NCBI GenBank assembly: GCA_017411385.1
Contig: JAFQQF010000020.1
Location: 1 to 64,000, forward strand
DNA length: 64,000 nt
Direction of reading: 5' to 3'
Source: Ruminococcus sp.
GTDB taxonomy: Bacteria > Bacillota > Clostridia > Oscillospirales > Acutalibacteraceae
The notes under the pieces are model-generated. The model was given only the letters and a program-made list of their open reading frames with translations, was not told the origin of the DNA and made no database searches. The position numbers and the translations under genes are program-made. Below, in pieces: positions 35,170 to 44,729 of this stretch (position 1 is its first letter; every line of letters starts with the position of its first letter).

Positions 35170-36507
35170 TTAGACCAGTCTTGCTTCCAAGGCTGCTTTT
35201 TCCTGCTCGTATCCCGGTTTGCCAAGGAGAGCAAACATATTCTTCTTGTAGCTCTCAACACCGGGCTGGTTAAAGGGATTTACACCAAGAAGATAACCGG
35301 AGATTGCGCAAGCCTTCTCAAAGAAGTAGATAAGATAGCCAAGCTCAGCCTCTGTCATCTCGGAAACGTTCAGAACGATATTGGGAACACCGCCGTCATT
35401 GTGAGCAAGAACTGTACCCTCAAAAGCCTTGCGGTTGATGAAGTCCATAGTCTTGCCACAGAGGAAGTTGAGTCCGTCTACGTTCTCGGGGTCTGTGCCC
35501 ATGGTGATTTCCTTTTTGCATTTGTCAAAAAGAACAACAGTTTCGAAGAGATCTCTTCTGCCGTCCTGAATGTACTGACCCATAGAGTGGAGGTCTGTGG
35601 AGAAAACAACGCTTGCAGGGAAAATACCCTTGTTGTCCTTACCCTCACTCTCGCCGTAAAGCTGCTTGAACCACTCAGACATCATTGTAAAGGCAGGCTC
35701 GTAGGAAACCAGAACCTCTGTTGTTTTGCCCTTGCGATATAAGCAGTTACGAAGTGCTGCGTACTTGTAGCAATCGTTGGTGAATACATCCTCGTTGTCA
35801 AAATCAGCCTGTGCCTTCTGAGCTCCAGCCATAAGAGCATCAACATCTGCACCTGCAACAGCGATAGGAAGAAGACCAACTGCTGTGAGAACAGAATATC
35901 TGCCGCCAACATCATCGGGAACTACGAAGGTTTCGTAGCCCTCGCGGTCAGCAAGCTGCTTGAGTGTGCCGCGAGCCTTGTCGGTTGTGCAGTAAATACG
36001 CTCCTTTGCGCCTTCCTTGCCGTACTTTTTCTCGAGAAGCTCTCTGAGCACGCGGAAAGCTATAGCAGGCTCAGTAGTTGTGCCTGATTTTGAAATCATA
36101 TTTATGGATACGTCCTTACCCTCACAAAGCTCAATAAGCTCAGCAAGTGCTGTGGAGCTGATAGAGTTACCTGCATAGTAAATCTGAGGTGTATCCTTAC
36201 AAAGAGCGTTGTAGTTAGGGGAAGTAAGAAATTCGATAGCAGCACGGGCACCGAGATAGGAACCGCCGATACCGATTACTATGAATACATCAGTATTGCT
36301 CTGGATACGCTTTGCAGCTTCTTTGATGCGTGCAAATTCTTCTTTGTCATAATCTGTGGGCAGAGTCAGCCAGCCGATGAAATCATTACCCAGACCTGTG
36401 CCTGTGTGAAGAGCCTCGTGAGCTGCCTTGACCTGAGGAGCGATAGCAGTAAGCTCCTCCTGTGTGACAAAGCCTTGAACGTGTTTGTCAGAAAGATAAG
36501 TAGGCAT
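35170..36507 (-). CDS. pgi: Glucose-6-phosphate isomerase
   Basis: 445 residues, the length of Firmicutes PGI. The SIS core shows [59 protein letters not shown] and [21 protein letters not shown]. It interconverts glucose-6-P and fructose-6-P in glycolysis. ATG at 36507 with GGAGG, 7 nt spacing, beats the longer frame. It is followed by the small P-loop gene. Confidence 0.97.
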   Translation of the reverse strand: MPTYLSDKHVQGFVTQEELTAIAPQVKAAHEALHTGTGLGNDFIGWLTLPTDYDKEEFARIKEAAKRIQSNTDVFIVIGIGGSYLGARAAIEFLTSPNYNALCKDTPQIYYAGNSISSTALAELIELCEGKDVSINMISKSGTTTEPAIAFRVLRELLEKKYGKEGAKERIYCTTDKARGTLKQLADREGYETFVVPDDVGGRYSVLTAVGLLPIAVAGADVDALMAGAQKAQADFDNEDVFTNDCYKYAALRNCLYRKGKTTEVLVSYEPAFTMMSEWFKQLYGESEGKDNKGIFPASVVFSTDLHSMGQYIQDGRRDLFETVVLFDKCKKEITMGTDPENVDGLNFLCGKTMDFINRKAFEGTVLAHNDGGVPNIVLNVSEMTEAELGYLIYFFEKACAISGYLLGVNPFNQPGVESYKKNMFALLGKPGYEQEKAALEARLV

Positions 36508-36625
36508 TGTAATCCTCCATTTTTGTGCGACCTCTCGCACCGAGTTTTAGTTATTGGTATTATACTCTATTTCATAGCATAATGCAAGGAGAATTTTACA
36601 ATTTCACTAATTTATTTGTAAATAA

Positions 36626-37807
36626 TCACAAAGAACATAATTTTTGCCATAAAAGTTTATAAACAGAGGTGAAGGTCATAGGGCTTATGCTCTCTGAAGT
36701 AACGATATTATACTCATCAACTGTTGAACCTGAATACAAATATGTAAGCTTGCCAACCACTGTTCCTTTCTCAACAGGTGCTTCCAGCTCTTCTGACAAA
36801 ACATACTCTGTCTTTATATTATCAGAGCTACCCTTTGGCAGAAGGAGGCTGTCTGAAATTTCGCAGGTAAGAGGCACTTCTGAAAGCATACCCTTTTTCA
36901 CCTTGATTGGTGTAAGACAACCCTCAGGCAAAGGCAATTTCTCGGTTTTATAGTTTGCAAAGCCGTAATCAAGTAGCTTTGCGCTGTCAGAAAATCTTGA
37001 GGTACCTGTGCTACATCCGAGAACCACAGCAACCAAAGACAGGCCGTCGCGTTCCGCAGTAGCTGACATACAGCTTCCTGCCTGACTGGTGGTTCCTGTT
37101 TTGAGTCCTGTAATACCCTTGTAGGATTTGAGAAGCTTGTTTGTATTTACAATCTGGGTTTCTCCGCCTCTGAGATAATCAAGCCATATTGATGAAAATT
37201 CAAATATATCTTCGTGCTTTATAAGCTCGGCAGACATCAGAGCAACATCGTAGGCAGAAGTAAGGTGCCCCTCCTCATCAAGCCCGTTACAGTTTTTGAA
37301 GGTGGTATCATTCATACCGAGAGATTTTGCTTTTTCGTTCATTTTGGAAACAAATTCTTCCTCACTTCCACAGATATGCTCGGCTAACGCTACAGCCGCA
37401 TCATTTGCAGAGGCTACAACCACAGCTTTTATCATATCGTGGACAGACATTGTTTCTCCTACTTCAAGCCAAATATCAGAGCCTCCCATAGAGGATGCGT
37501 GAGCAGAGGTTGTAACTACGTCGTCATAGGAAATCTTGCCTTCATCCATAGCTTCAAAAACAAGTACAAGAGTCATCACTTTGGTTATGGAGGCACAGGC
37601 ACGGATTTCGTGGGAGTTTTTCTCGAATAACACTTTACGGCTTTTGGGTTCAATGAGTATTGCCGAGGGAGCAGATATTTCTTCTGCTGACAAAGCCGAC
37701 GCTCTCACAGGAAAAGCTAAAACGAAAGACAAAAGTACACAAACTGCCAAAAGACAGGATACAAATTTTCGGCACAGTACAGAGTCACGTTTAATCTTTG
37801 CAAACAT
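36626..37807 (-). CDS. D-alanyl-D-alanine carboxypeptidase (DacF/PBP5 type)
   Basis: 393 residues. A signal peptide with a hydrophobic core (LLAVCVLLSFVLAFPVRASA) precedes a peptidase S11 domain. The SxxK motif is ASITKVM (Ser73, Lys76). SxN appears as SAND, and KTG as LKTGTTSQAG. The C-terminal PBP5-like beta domain follows. It trims the terminal D-Ala of the stem peptide. Reading the frame upstream gives no better start; ATG at 37807 has AGAGGTG. It lies 64 bp after ispF. Spore (DacF) versus vegetative (DacA) role is unclear. Confidence 0.92.
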   Translation of the reverse strand: MFAKIKRDSVLCRKFVSCLLAVCVLLSFVLAFPVRASALSAEEISAPSAILIEPKSRKVLFEKNSHEIRACASITKVMTLVLVFEAMDEGKISYDDVVTTSAHASSMGGSDIWLEVGETMSVHDMIKAVVVASANDAAVALAEHICGSEEEFVSKMNEKAKSLGMNDTTFKNCNGLDEEGHLTSAYDVALMSAELIKHEDIFEFSSIWLDYLRGGETQIVNTNKLLKSYKGITGLKTGTTSQAGSCMSATAERDGLSLVAVVLGCSTGTSRFSDSAKLLDYGFANYKTEKLPLPEGCLTPIKVKKGMLSEVPLTCEISDSLLLPKGSSDNIKTEYVLSEELEAPVEKGTVVGKLTYLYSGSTVDEYNIVTSESISPMTFTSVYKLLWQKLCSL

Positions 37808-37871
37808 AAAAAGCACCTCTTTCATATTTATCAATAAATATGAAAGAAGCGCTTTATGTATTCTTCTTATA

Positions 37872-38348
37872 TCAGGCTTTTCCGATAATACATACTGCGT
37901 GGGCTGACATACCCTCCATATTGCCTGTAAATCCAAGTTTTTCTTCTGTGGTAGCTTTTACATTTACAGCATCCACATCCACCATACATACCTTTGCAAT
38001 ATTCTCACGCATTTCAAAAAGATAAGGCTTAATTTTTGGTTTCTGAGCTATTAGGGTAGCATCAATATTTCCTACCTTGTAACCCTTTTCCTTCAAAACA
38101 GCAACTACCCTTTCTAAGAGCTTCATACTGTCTGCACCCTTGTATGCAGGGTCAGTATCAGGGAAAAGTCCGCCAATGTCACCCAAAGCGGCAGCTCCAA
38201 GGAGAGCATCCATTACTGCATGAACAAGTACGTCCGCATCAGAATGTCCGTCAAGCCCAAGCTCAAAAGGAATATTAACTCCTCCTATAATCAAGGCTCT
38301 GCCTTCTGTTAGTCTGTGAACATCATAGCCGTGTCCGATTCGAAGCAT
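37872..38348 (-). CDS. ispF: 2-C-methyl-D-erythritol 2,4-cyclodiphosphate synthase
   Basis: 158 residues, complete. It has the zinc-site GYDVHRL and the substrate segment [27 protein letters not shown], then FPDTDP and [11 protein letters not shown]. It catalyses the fifth MEP-pathway step to isopentenyl units, feeding the undecaprenyl carrier. It starts 2 bp after ispD. Confidence 0.97.
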   Translation of the reverse strand: MLRIGHGYDVHRLTEGRALIIGGVNIPFELGLDGHSDADVLVHAVMDALLGAAALGDIGGLFPDTDPAYKGADSMKLLERVVAVLKEKGYKVGNIDATLIAQKPKIKPYLFEMRENIAKVCMVDVDAVNVKATTEEKLGFTGNMEGMSAHAVCIIGKA

Positions 38349-38350
38349 TA

Positions 38351-39052
38351 TTATTCCTCCCCTGCTCGTCTTCTGAGAATCCCCTCTGCAAGAGGTACAT
38401 CCTGCGGAGTTGTTACTTTGATATTTGTATAATCACCGATTACAATCTGTACTTTAGCACCTACGGTTTCTACCAAAGCACAATCGTCTGTGAAATCTGC
38501 ACCTACATTTTTCTGCAGTGCAGTCAGGTATAACTCCTTTTCAAAAACCTGAGGTGTCTGTGCCGCCCGAAGAGTTGAACGCAACGGGGTTGCAATTATG
38601 AATCCGTCTTCATCCACAATCTTGATGGTGTCAGTCACAGGTACAGCAAGGGCAGACGCCTTGTTATTTATTCCTGCTTCAACCACTCTGTCGATATCCT
38701 CGGGGAGTATCAGAGGTCTTGCCCCGTCGTGAATGGCAAAATGAGTTGTCTGCTCACTTGCTGCCTTTATCCCTGCTGTAACACTATCTGAACGAGTAGC
38801 TCCGCCCACAGCATAGGCTCTGACTTTTACAGCATTTTCTTTCTTAACGATTTCTTCTATCTGTGCTCTGTCAGACTCACGGCAAACAACTACAACTTCG
38901 CTTATACTCTGAGCTTTTTCAAAAGCAAGTAAGGTATGAGCGATAACAGGTTTTGAAAGAATTCTTATAAACTGCTTGCTTATTTCGGATTTCATTCTGG
39001 TGGAGTTACCTGCCGCAACTACCACGGCTGTAACGTGTGTTTTATTATTCAT
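38351..39052 (-). CDS. ispD: 2-C-methyl-D-erythritol 4-phosphate cytidylyltransferase
   Basis: 233 residues. The nucleotide-binding N-terminus is [19 protein letters not shown], with the conserved HDGARPL and the RAAQTPQVF motif. It forms CDP-ME in the MEP pathway. It is paired with ispF downstream and preceded by a zinc-ribbon protein gene on the same strand. Confidence 0.96.
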   Translation of the reverse strand: MNNKTHVTAVVVAAGNSTRMKSEISKQFIRILSKPVIAHTLLAFEKAQSISEVVVVCRESDRAQIEEIVKKENAVKVRAYAVGGATRSDSVTAGIKAASEQTTHFAIHDGARPLILPEDIDRVVEAGINNKASALAVPVTDTIKIVDEDGFIIATPLRSTLRAAQTPQVFEKELYLTALQKNVGADFTDDCALVETVGAKVQIVIGDYTNIKVTTPQDVPLAEGILRRRAGEE

Positions 39053-39071
39053 ATTCAGCTTCAGCTCTCCC

Positions 39072-39584
39072 TTATGTCAGGTAAGGATTGAAGAAATGAG
39101 CAATCCAATCTATTCCCCAAATTATCAGGCAAGCACCCACGATGAAAAGTATCATCCAAAGCATCTGCCATGTGCGATGCTTGGAGCCCGTTTTTTCTTC
39201 AAATTTTTCTTCATAGGATTTTGAGACTTCGCTATTCTGTGTAGAAGCATCAACCTGTATTCTGTCTTCCTCTGTGGCAAGACCTACCCCTACGCAAACA
39301 TCAAAAGCTTTGTTGTAATACTCAAAAGGCACCAAAACCCGATAATCACTCTCTGAATAAACCTTGGCATTGTAGGAATTATATACATCCTTGTCTTTGC
39401 TTTCAAACGCACAAGGAATACCTTCGTCTTTGAGTGAATTTTCCAACATTGCAATAAAGGTTCCTTTAACCTCGGCTATACACACCACACTATCGGGTGC
39501 AACGTCGGAAACGGGATTTGAGCACGCATCGCAAACTTCGTTGTCTTTTGTAAACAGCTTCTTGCAAGAAGAGCAATATTTCAT
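39072..39584 (-). CDS. Membrane-anchored zinc-ribbon protein of unknown function
   Basis: 170 residues. An N-terminal zinc ribbon has CSSCKKL followed by CDACSNP (CxxC ... CxxC). The centre (GTFIAMLENSLKDEGIPCAFESKD to YRVLVPFEYYNKAFDVC) resembles a DUF2007-type signal-transduction domain. One or two TM segments (MLWMILFIVGACLIIWGIDWI) lie near the C-terminus. No function is known. GTG at 39593 overlaps the SD, so ATG at 39584 is chosen. It is co-oriented with ispD. Confidence 0.7.
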   Translation of the reverse strand: MKYCSSCKKLFTKDNEVCDACSNPVSDVAPDSVVCIAEVKGTFIAMLENSLKDEGIPCAFESKDKDVYNSYNAKVYSESDYRVLVPFEYYNKAFDVCVGVGLATEEDRIQVDASTQNSEVSKSYEEKFEEKTGSKHRTWQMLWMILFIVGACLIIWGIDWIAHFFNPYLT

Positions 39585-39644
39585 AGGAAACACCTTCCTT
39601 TATTATTCTTTTATGATAATACCACAACGCAAATTTTTTTGCAA

Positions 39645-39674
39645 CACAAAAGGATGCCGATAAACAGCATCCTT
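39645..39674 (-). terminator. Terminator after dpaB
   Basis: 8-bp stem AAGGATGC/GCATCCTT with a 9-nt loop, then TTTTGTG on the minus strand. Confidence 0.7.
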
Positions 39675-39685
39675 CTGCATAAAGC

Positions 39686-40258
39686 TTACATAATCACAGG
39701 CTGATACTGTACCTTAGAAAGAGCGCGTTCAACACAATCGGGGATTAGCTCAAACTTTGCAACCAAAGAGTTAGGCTTTTTCTTCGGATCATCCTGACCG
39801 AAGGGTACAAAGTATACGTTTTTTGTATTGAGCAATCTGCCGATATTCTGAGCTGAAGCGCCCAATCCGTCGTTGGTGGCAATGCATAGAAGCAAGGGGC
39901 GTTTAATCCTCAAGTGGGATTTTGCCGCCATAGTTACCGCTGTATCTGTGATTCCCTGCGAAAGTTTTCCGAGGGTGTTTCCTGTACAGGGGGCTATCAA
40001 TAGAACATCACACATTTCCTTTGGTCCTATGGGCTCTGCCTGCGATATAGTGTGGATTACCTTGTTTTCAGTTATTCTCTCTATTTCCGAAATAAATTCC
40101 TCTGCTTTTCCAAAGCGTGTGTCGGTAGAATATGCGGTTTCTGACATTATGGGCAGAACCTTATATCCACGATTTATAAGCTCCTGTATTTGGGGAATTG
40201 TTTTCGAAAAGGTGCAGAACGAACCGCACAGGGCATAGCCTACGGTTATTCCTGTCAC
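39686..40258 (-). CDS. dpaB: Dipicolinate synthase subunit B
   Basis: 190-residue flavoprotein-like protein (SpoVFB). It opens with VGYALCGSFCTFSKTIPQIQ and has LLIAPCTGNTLGKLSQGITDT and RPLLLCIATNDGLGASAQNIG, as in the DpaB/flavoprotein family. With DpaA it oxidises dihydrodipicolinate to dipicolinic acid for the spore core. It starts with GTG overlapping the dpaA stop by 4 bp. Confidence 0.95.
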   Translation of the reverse strand: MTGITVGYALCGSFCTFSKTIPQIQELINRGYKVLPIMSETAYSTDTRFGKAEEFISEIERITENKVIHTISQAEPIGPKEMCDVLLIAPCTGNTLGKLSQGITDTAVTMAAKSHLRIKRPLLLCIATNDGLGASAQNIGRLLNTKNVYFVPFGQDDPKKKPNSLVAKFELIPDCVERALSKVQYQPVIM

Positions 40259-41124
40259 CTGTCATCCTCCTCAAGAATGTGATAAATTGTTTTTTTTACT
40301 ATTTCTCCTGCGGTTTTTGGTGCCGCCTTACCGGGTAAAGACAGAGCGTGAATATGTGTTATACCAAGCCGCTTAGCTGCATATTTATCTACACCGCCCT
40401 CACCTGAAGCTAAATCTATGACCACGGCGTGCAGAGCGATTTTCGCAAGGAGCACACAGGAAAGAACGTAAGCAGGAATTGTATTGAATATAACATCAAA
40501 GCTTTCAAGCTTATACAGTTCATCTGTTTGAACCGCTTTCGCGCCCAAAATTTCTATCCATGCAAGGTCTTCGGGCTTTCGAGCACTCACAGTTAAATCT
40601 GCACCTAAGCTTACAAGCATCTTTGTGAGCACCTTGCCTATTCTGCCAAAGCCGCACACAAGGCACTTTGCACCGTTTATGGTGCCCTCAAAGGAGCGCA
40701 TAGCAATCTCCAAAGCGCCCTCAGCAGTAGCGAGTGCATTAAGCACAGCAAACTCTTCCCTATCGTAATAATCCACTGCAAAGGGTAACAGTTCGGGACA
40801 GACAGATTCAAGGCGCGACTTCATTCCGCAGAAGATTTTTTTACCCTTCATTGCAGAAATAAGCTCTGCATCAAGGCTTAGGTCCTCCTTTGAAAAAGGG
40901 GCAGATATTAAACCTTTCTGATTCACGCAGGGCAAAGGAAGGATTATCACCTCGCTCATAAGTGCCGCTTCAAAGGGAGAGGTTACCTCCACGTTCTTCA
41001 TATCAATAACAGAATCAAACCCTCCGAGAGCTACAGCAAAGCCATCATCACTCAAAGAGCGTGCACAGTAAAGCTGGCGTTTATCACCGCCGATTATCGC
41101 AAAAGAACCACAGCCTATATTCAT
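40255..41124 (-). CDS. dpaA: Dipicolinate synthase subunit A
   Basis: 289 residues (SpoVFA). An N-terminal domain (GSFAIIGGDKRQLYCARSLSDD) precedes a Rossmann domain with LVCGFGRIGKVLTKMLVSLG and the SARKPEDLAWIEILG segment. It supplies the NAD(P)-dependent half of dipicolinate synthase. ATG at 41124 is preferred to GTG at 41136. The dpaAB pair stands alone rather than with asd/dapA as in Bacillus. A sigma-K-like promoter lies upstream. Confidence 0.95.
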   Translation of the reverse strand: MNIGCGSFAIIGGDKRQLYCARSLSDDGFAVALGGFDSVIDMKNVEVTSPFEAALMSEVIILPLPCVNQKGLISAPFSKEDLSLDAELISAMKGKKIFCGMKSRLESVCPELLPFAVDYYDREEFAVLNALATAEGALEIAMRSFEGTINGAKCLVCGFGRIGKVLTKMLVSLGADLTVSARKPEDLAWIEILGAKAVQTDELYKLESFDVIFNTIPAYVLSCVLLAKIALHAVVIDLASGEGGVDKYAAKRLGITHIHALSLPGKAAPKTAGEIVKKTIYHILEEDDR

Positions 41125-41158
41125 AATACACACCACAACATTTCTTAGGTCTTTGTGA

Positions 41159-41186
41159 TATTTTATGCATCAAACCTTTTAGTGGT
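41159..41186 (-). promoter_or_regulatory. Sigma-K-like promoter of dpaAB
   Basis: On the minus strand AC, 17 bp, CATAAAATA matches the sigma-K pattern AC-N16/17-CATAnnnTA, about 35 bp before the dpaA start. The Bacillus homologue spoVF is sigma-K dependent, so the call is plausible but short motifs occur by chance. Confidence 0.45.
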
Positions 41187-41200
41187 GCGATAAAGACATA

Positions 41201-41232
41201 AAAAAGCACCGATGAAAAACATCGGCACTTTA
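41201..41232 (-). terminator. Terminator of the amino acid ABC operon fragment
   Basis: About 12-bp stem on the minus strand (AAAGTGCCGATG with CATCGGTGCTTT, two G-U pairs), 5-nt U loop, ends T6. Confidence 0.8.
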
Positions 41233-41242
41233 ATAATTAAGA

Positions 41243-42040
41243 TTACAATATTTTCTGTAAGAACTGCTGAAGTCTGGGGTGTTTGGGAGTATCGAAAACT
41301 TCCTTGGGAGTACCGTCTTCAAGAACCTTTCCCTCATCAATAAAGAGTACTCGGGAGGCTACCTCTCTAGCAAAGCCCATTTCGTGAGTAACCACCACCA
41401 TTGTCATACCCTCCTGTGCAAGAGAACGCATAACGTCAAGTACCTCTCCTACCATCTCAGGGTCAAGCGCTGAGGTAGGCTCGTCAAAGAGCATAACGTC
41501 GGGCTTCATACACAGAGCACGGACAATGGCAACTCGCTGCTGCTGACCGCCTGAAAGGGTTGAAGGATACACATCCGCCTTTTCCTGAAGTCCTACACGG
41601 GAAAGAAGCTCTATTGCAGTTTCTTTTGCTGCAGCATTAATCTCCTTCAAAGAGCGAATATCCTCTGCATTGTAAGACTTCCCGAAGAGTTTTCTGAGTC
41701 GTGCCTTACGGGCTTTCTTCTTTGCCACATATACAGGTGCAAGTGTCATATTCTGAAGCACTGTTTTATTTTTGAAAAGGTTGAAGTGCTGGAACACCAT
41801 ACCGATTTTCTGACGGTGAACGTTGATGTCAACCTTCATATCTGCAATGTCTACATCGTGAAAAAAGATATTGCCCGAGGTTGGGTCCTCCATACAGTTG
41901 AGGCATCGGAGAAGTGTGGATTTACCTGAGCCTGAGGGGCCTAAGATAACAACAATCTCGCCTTTATTGATTTCAAGGTTAATTCCGTCAAGAACTACAT
42001 TTTCATCGAAAACTTTTCTGAGATTACAAACTCTTATCAC
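41243..42040 (-). CDS. Polar amino acid ABC transporter ATP-binding protein
   Basis: 265 residues. Walker A is [16 protein letters not shown], the Q-loop [10 protein letters not shown], the signature [12 protein letters not shown] and Walker [15 protein letters not shown], all typical of the GlnQ/HisP group. Compared with that group it has an insert of about 30 mostly basic residues ([21 protein letters not shown], starting near 107) between the Q-loop and the signature. It starts with GTG overlapping the permease by 17 bp. It energises amino acid import with the next two genes. Confidence 0.93.
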   Translation of the reverse strand: MIRVCNLRKVFDENVVLDGINLEINKGEIVVILGPSGSGKSTLLRCLNCMEDPTSGNIFFHDVDIADMKVDINVHRQKIGMVFQHFNLFKNKTVLQNMTLAPVYVAKKKARKARLRKLFGKSYNAEDIRSLKEINAAAKETAIELLSRVGLQEKADVYPSTLSGGQQQRVAIVRALCMKPDVMLFDEPTSALDPEMVGEVLDVMRSLAQEGMTMVVVTHEMGFAREVASRVLFIDEGKVLEDGTPKEVFDTPKHPRLQQFLQKIL

Positions 42041-42734
42041 TTTTCCTCAGCCTCCTCTCGATTATTTTAATAAGCAGGCTGATGAGCAGAACCATTATAA
42101 TATAGATAACTGCCATTGCCAGATAAGGCACCATAAACTCGTAGGAGTTTGTGCCTGCTGTATTAAACGCCTTGTAAAGGTCTGTTGCACCGACAAAGCT
42201 TACAACGGATGTTTCCTTAATAAGAGCGATGAACTCGTTGCCCATGGTAGGGATGATATTCTTAATCGCCTGAGGAATAACAATCTTCATCATTGTAGCG
42301 GAAAAGCTCAGACCCATTGCACGGCCGCCCTCCATCTGTCCTCTGTCAACAGAAAGAATACCGCCGCGCATAATCTCAGATATGTAGGCACCGCTGTTAA
42401 GTCCGAAAACAAGGACAGAAACATTAACGGATGTAATGTTCATACCAATCAGAGGGAAAAGAACATAGTAGAAAAGCAGAAGCTGAACAACTATGGGAGT
42501 ACCTCTGAAAAAGGATACATAGATACTGCAGACGGCATTCAAAAAACGAACGATAAATTTATACTTTGGCGATACTCTCACCGCTGCAATAAGCGTACCG
42601 ATAACAATACCGATAAACAGACCAAGCACGGCAATTATCGCTGTGTTTTTTAGTCCCTCGAGCACCATTTTATAACCATTATTGGCTATCATATACTCGA
42701 GAAAGATTTCGATTTTTCTACCAAAATTACCCAT
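42024..42734 (-). CDS. Polar amino acid ABC transporter permease
   Basis: 236 residues with about five TM helices and the HEAT/HisM-type EAA loop ([20 protein letters not shown], then [20 protein letters not shown]). The N-terminal [20 protein letters not shown] segment is typical. ATG at 42734 has AAAGG. It follows the substrate-binding protein gene through a hairpin that may reduce read-through, so the binding protein may be made in excess. Confidence 0.94.
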   Translation of the reverse strand: MGNFGRKIEIFLEYMIANNGYKMVLEGLKNTAIIAVLGLFIGIVIGTLIAAVRVSPKYKFIVRFLNAVCSIYVSFFRGTPIVVQLLLFYYVLFPLIGMNITSVNVSVLVFGLNSGAYISEIMRGGILSVDRGQMEGGRAMGLSFSATMMKIVIPQAIKNIIPTMGNEFIALIKETSVVSFVGATDLYKAFNTAGTNSYEFMVPYLAMAVIYIIMVLLISLLIKIIERRLRKSDKSL

Positions 42735-42756
42735 ACAAATTACCTTTACATAAAAC

Positions 42757-42787
42757 AAATGCCCCACCTTAGAAAGGTGAGGTATTT
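42757..42787 (-). terminator. Intra-operon hairpin between binding protein and permease genes
   Basis: Stem AAATACCTCACCTT with partner AGGTGGGGCATTT (one G-U) and a 4-nt loop on the minus strand; only a weak T-tract follows. It may attenuate or stabilise the upstream mRNA. Confidence 0.5.
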
Positions 42788-42803
42788 GTATTGATTTTTA
42801 AAC

Positions 42804-43649
42804 TTAAGCCAAAGCGTTGATGGACTCTGTAATAAAGAGTGCAGGCTCCTTGTCGATGATTACATAATCAAGGTTGCCGTTGAGCATATCCTGAACTGCA
42901 AGTGAACCGTTCTGATAGCCGACACCTGTAACTGAAAGGCCTGCAAAGCCCCAGTCTGCATCACCCTGAACATAGAACTGACCTGTTGTGCCGTTCTGAT
43001 AACCTACCTTAGTGTCTGTGCCGAGGCTGTTGAGCTTTGCTTCAATCTCATCAGGAGAAGTGATACCGTCAAATGTAGTGTCGTCAGACTTTACGATAAG
43101 ACGCTGGGAAGCCTCATAGTAAGACTCTGTGAAGTCAACAGACTCCTTACGTGTTTCGTTGATTGTAAGACCAGCCATTGCGATGTCGCACTTGTGCTGA
43201 CCAACAGAAAGGCAAACTGCATCGAACTCCATATTGTTGATAACAAGCTCCATACCGAGGTAATCTGCAAGAAGCTTTGCGATTTCCATATCAATACCGA
43301 GGTACTTGTCACCCTCCATATACTCGAAAGGCTCGAAAGCAGCATTTGTTGCAACTACGAGCTGATCCTTTGCTTCGTCGTACTGTGCGGACTCTACCAG
43401 CTCAGGTGTGCCCTCGCCGAAGTACTTGTTGCAGATTGCATCAAGTGTACCGTCTTCCTTAATCTGCTTGATAAATGCGTTGGTCTTCTCAAGAAGCTCG
43501 GGCTGAGCTTTGTCCACACCGAATGCATAGAACTCCTGAGTGAGGTCAACCTCAACAACCTTTGCTGTTTTTGCTGTGTTCTCTGTGCATCCCACCATCA
43601 TAGTAGCAAGCATAAGAACTGCCATAATAAGTGCTAAAAACTTTTTCAT
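42804..43649 (-). CDS. Amino acid ABC substrate-binding lipoprotein, apparently circularly permuted
   Basis: 281 residues with signal and lipobox MMVGC (Cys21). Residues 100-281 are the family-3 binding protein core: LVVATNAAFEPFEYMEGDKYLGIDMEIAK, GLTINETRKESVDFTESYYEAS. The usual C-terminal lobe end, with EEYAFGVDK...LLxKxNxxIxxIKxDGTxxxIxxKYFG, is absent from the C-terminus, which stops at IIDKEPALFITESINALA. Instead that segment (EFYAFGVDKAQPELLEKTN to NKYFGEG) lies at residues 39-80, before the core. This reads as a circular permutation. Importer genes for the permease and ATPase follow, so it is likely functional for a polar amino acid. Confidence 0.9.
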   Translation of the reverse strand: MKKFLALIMAVLMLATMMVGCTENTAKTAKVVEVDLTQEFYAFGVDKAQPELLEKTNAFIKQIKEDGTLDAICNKYFGEGTPELVESAQYDEAKDQLVVATNAAFEPFEYMEGDKYLGIDMEIAKLLADYLGMELVINNMEFDAVCLSVGQHKCDIAMAGLTINETRKESVDFTESYYEASQRLIVKSDDTTFDGITSPDEIEAKLNSLGTDTKVGYQNGTTGQFYVQGDADWGFAGLSVTGVGYQNGSLAVQDMLNGNLDYVIIDKEPALFITESINALA

Positions 43650-43819
43650 GTGTAAATCCTCCATTAAAATAGTGCGGAAATCCGCTTTCTGACCAAAGCC
43701 AGTATGCTGTTAAGTATAAGTTATCTGAGTGTGTTTGTCAACAACAGGAGTGAATATTTATTCAGTTGTTTAACAATGTGTTTATTTAAGGTTTGCTCTA
43801 TGGTAAATATGCCTAATAT

Positions 43820-43843
43820 AAAGAAAAACCTGCATAAGCAGGT
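43820..43843 (-). terminator. Terminator after MGMT-like gene
   Basis: 6-bp stem ACCTGC/GCAGGT, ATAA-type loop, then TTTTTCTTT on the minus strand. Confidence 0.65.
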
Positions 43844-43887
43844 CCTTCAAAACATTCACACTTTGCATAAAATATGCATACTAAATC

Positions 43888-44193
43888 TTACATTCCGTTC
43901 CACAGATAACGTTTTAAATCAACCCTGCCGTCTTTGACCTCTACACCCTCTGCTTCTAAAAGCTCCTGCTGACGGTTTATTCCGCCGAACGCAAAAGCAG
44001 AGGATAGCTCACCAAAGCGGTTAACAACACGAAAACAAGGTATACTATCGGGTTCGGGATTCGAATGAAGTGCATACCCCACCACCTGCGACCAATGGGG
44101 ATTGCCTGCAAGGAGTGCAATCTGCCCGTAGGTAGCTACCTTGCCATAAGGAATTTTTCTGACAACAGCATATATTTTTTCAAAGGTATTCAT
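43888..44193 (-). CDS. MGMT family alkyltransferase-like protein
   Basis: 101 residues, the DNA-binding/active-site half of Ogt. It has YAVVRKIPYGKVATYGQIALLAGNP and the active-site region SIPCFRVVNRFGELS. The Cys is kept, so it is not an ATL (which has Trp), though the usual PCHRV histidine is Phe. No N-terminal domain is present. It may still repair O6-alkylguanine, or act as a damage sensor like ATL. It lies in a minus-strand run with a GNAT, a HIT protein and RlmD. Confidence 0.85.
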   Translation of the reverse strand: MNTFEKIYAVVRKIPYGKVATYGQIALLAGNPHWSQVVGYALHSNPEPDSIPCFRVVNRFGELSSAFAFGGINRQQELLEAEGVEVKDGRVDLKRYLWNGM

Positions 44194-44226
44194 ATAATCA
44201 TCCTTATTAATTGATAATGATATGAG

Positions 44227-44727
44227 TTACAGCTTCTTCTCCATTATTACAAATCTGCCTCTTGCCCAGAATGCTTCGCCTACATCGACAAAACCGAGCT
44301 TGTGATAAAGAGAAAGTGCCTTGGGATTACCGGAGAAGGTGTCAAGGTGGATAGAGTCAAAGCCCTCTTCCTTTGCGGTTTGCTCAACATACTCCATTAC
44401 CTTGGTGGCGAGTCCCTGACGGTGATAAGTGGGAGAAACGCAAAGCCTGTGAACAACACACCATTTTGCATCGGGATACTGCCAGTCAGCATTATAGTAA
44501 TCGGGGTCGGCATCACAGTTCATAACATAAGCTGTAAGTATCTCACCATTATTAACACCAACAATAAGCTCGCCTGCTTCAATATCAGCACTTAATACAA
44601 CTTTGTTCGGATATTCGTCACTCCACTGATTGATACCGCTATTTATCATATTGTTCACAACTGCTTTATAAAGAGAAATCACCTGAGGCAAATCTTCTGT
44701 TTTTGCTTTTCTGAAAGTCAGTTTCAT
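44227..44727 (-). CDS. GNAT family N-acetyltransferase
   Basis: 166 residues. The acetyl-CoA loop is HRLCVSPTYHRQGLATKVMEYVE (QGLA), and the C-terminus has FDSIHLDTFSGNPKALSLYHKLGFVDVG, a typical GNAT ending. Substrate unknown. Two bases separate it from the upstream HIT gene's stop. Confidence 0.88.
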   Translation of the reverse strand: MKLTFRKAKTEDLPQVISLYKAVVNNMINSGINQWSDEYPNKVVLSADIEAGELIVGVNNGEILTAYVMNCDADPDYYNADWQYPDAKWCVVHRLCVSPTYHRQGLATKVMEYVEQTAKEEGFDSIHLDTFSGNPKALSLYHKLGFVDVGEAFWARGRFVIMEKKL

Positions 44728-44729
44728 AA

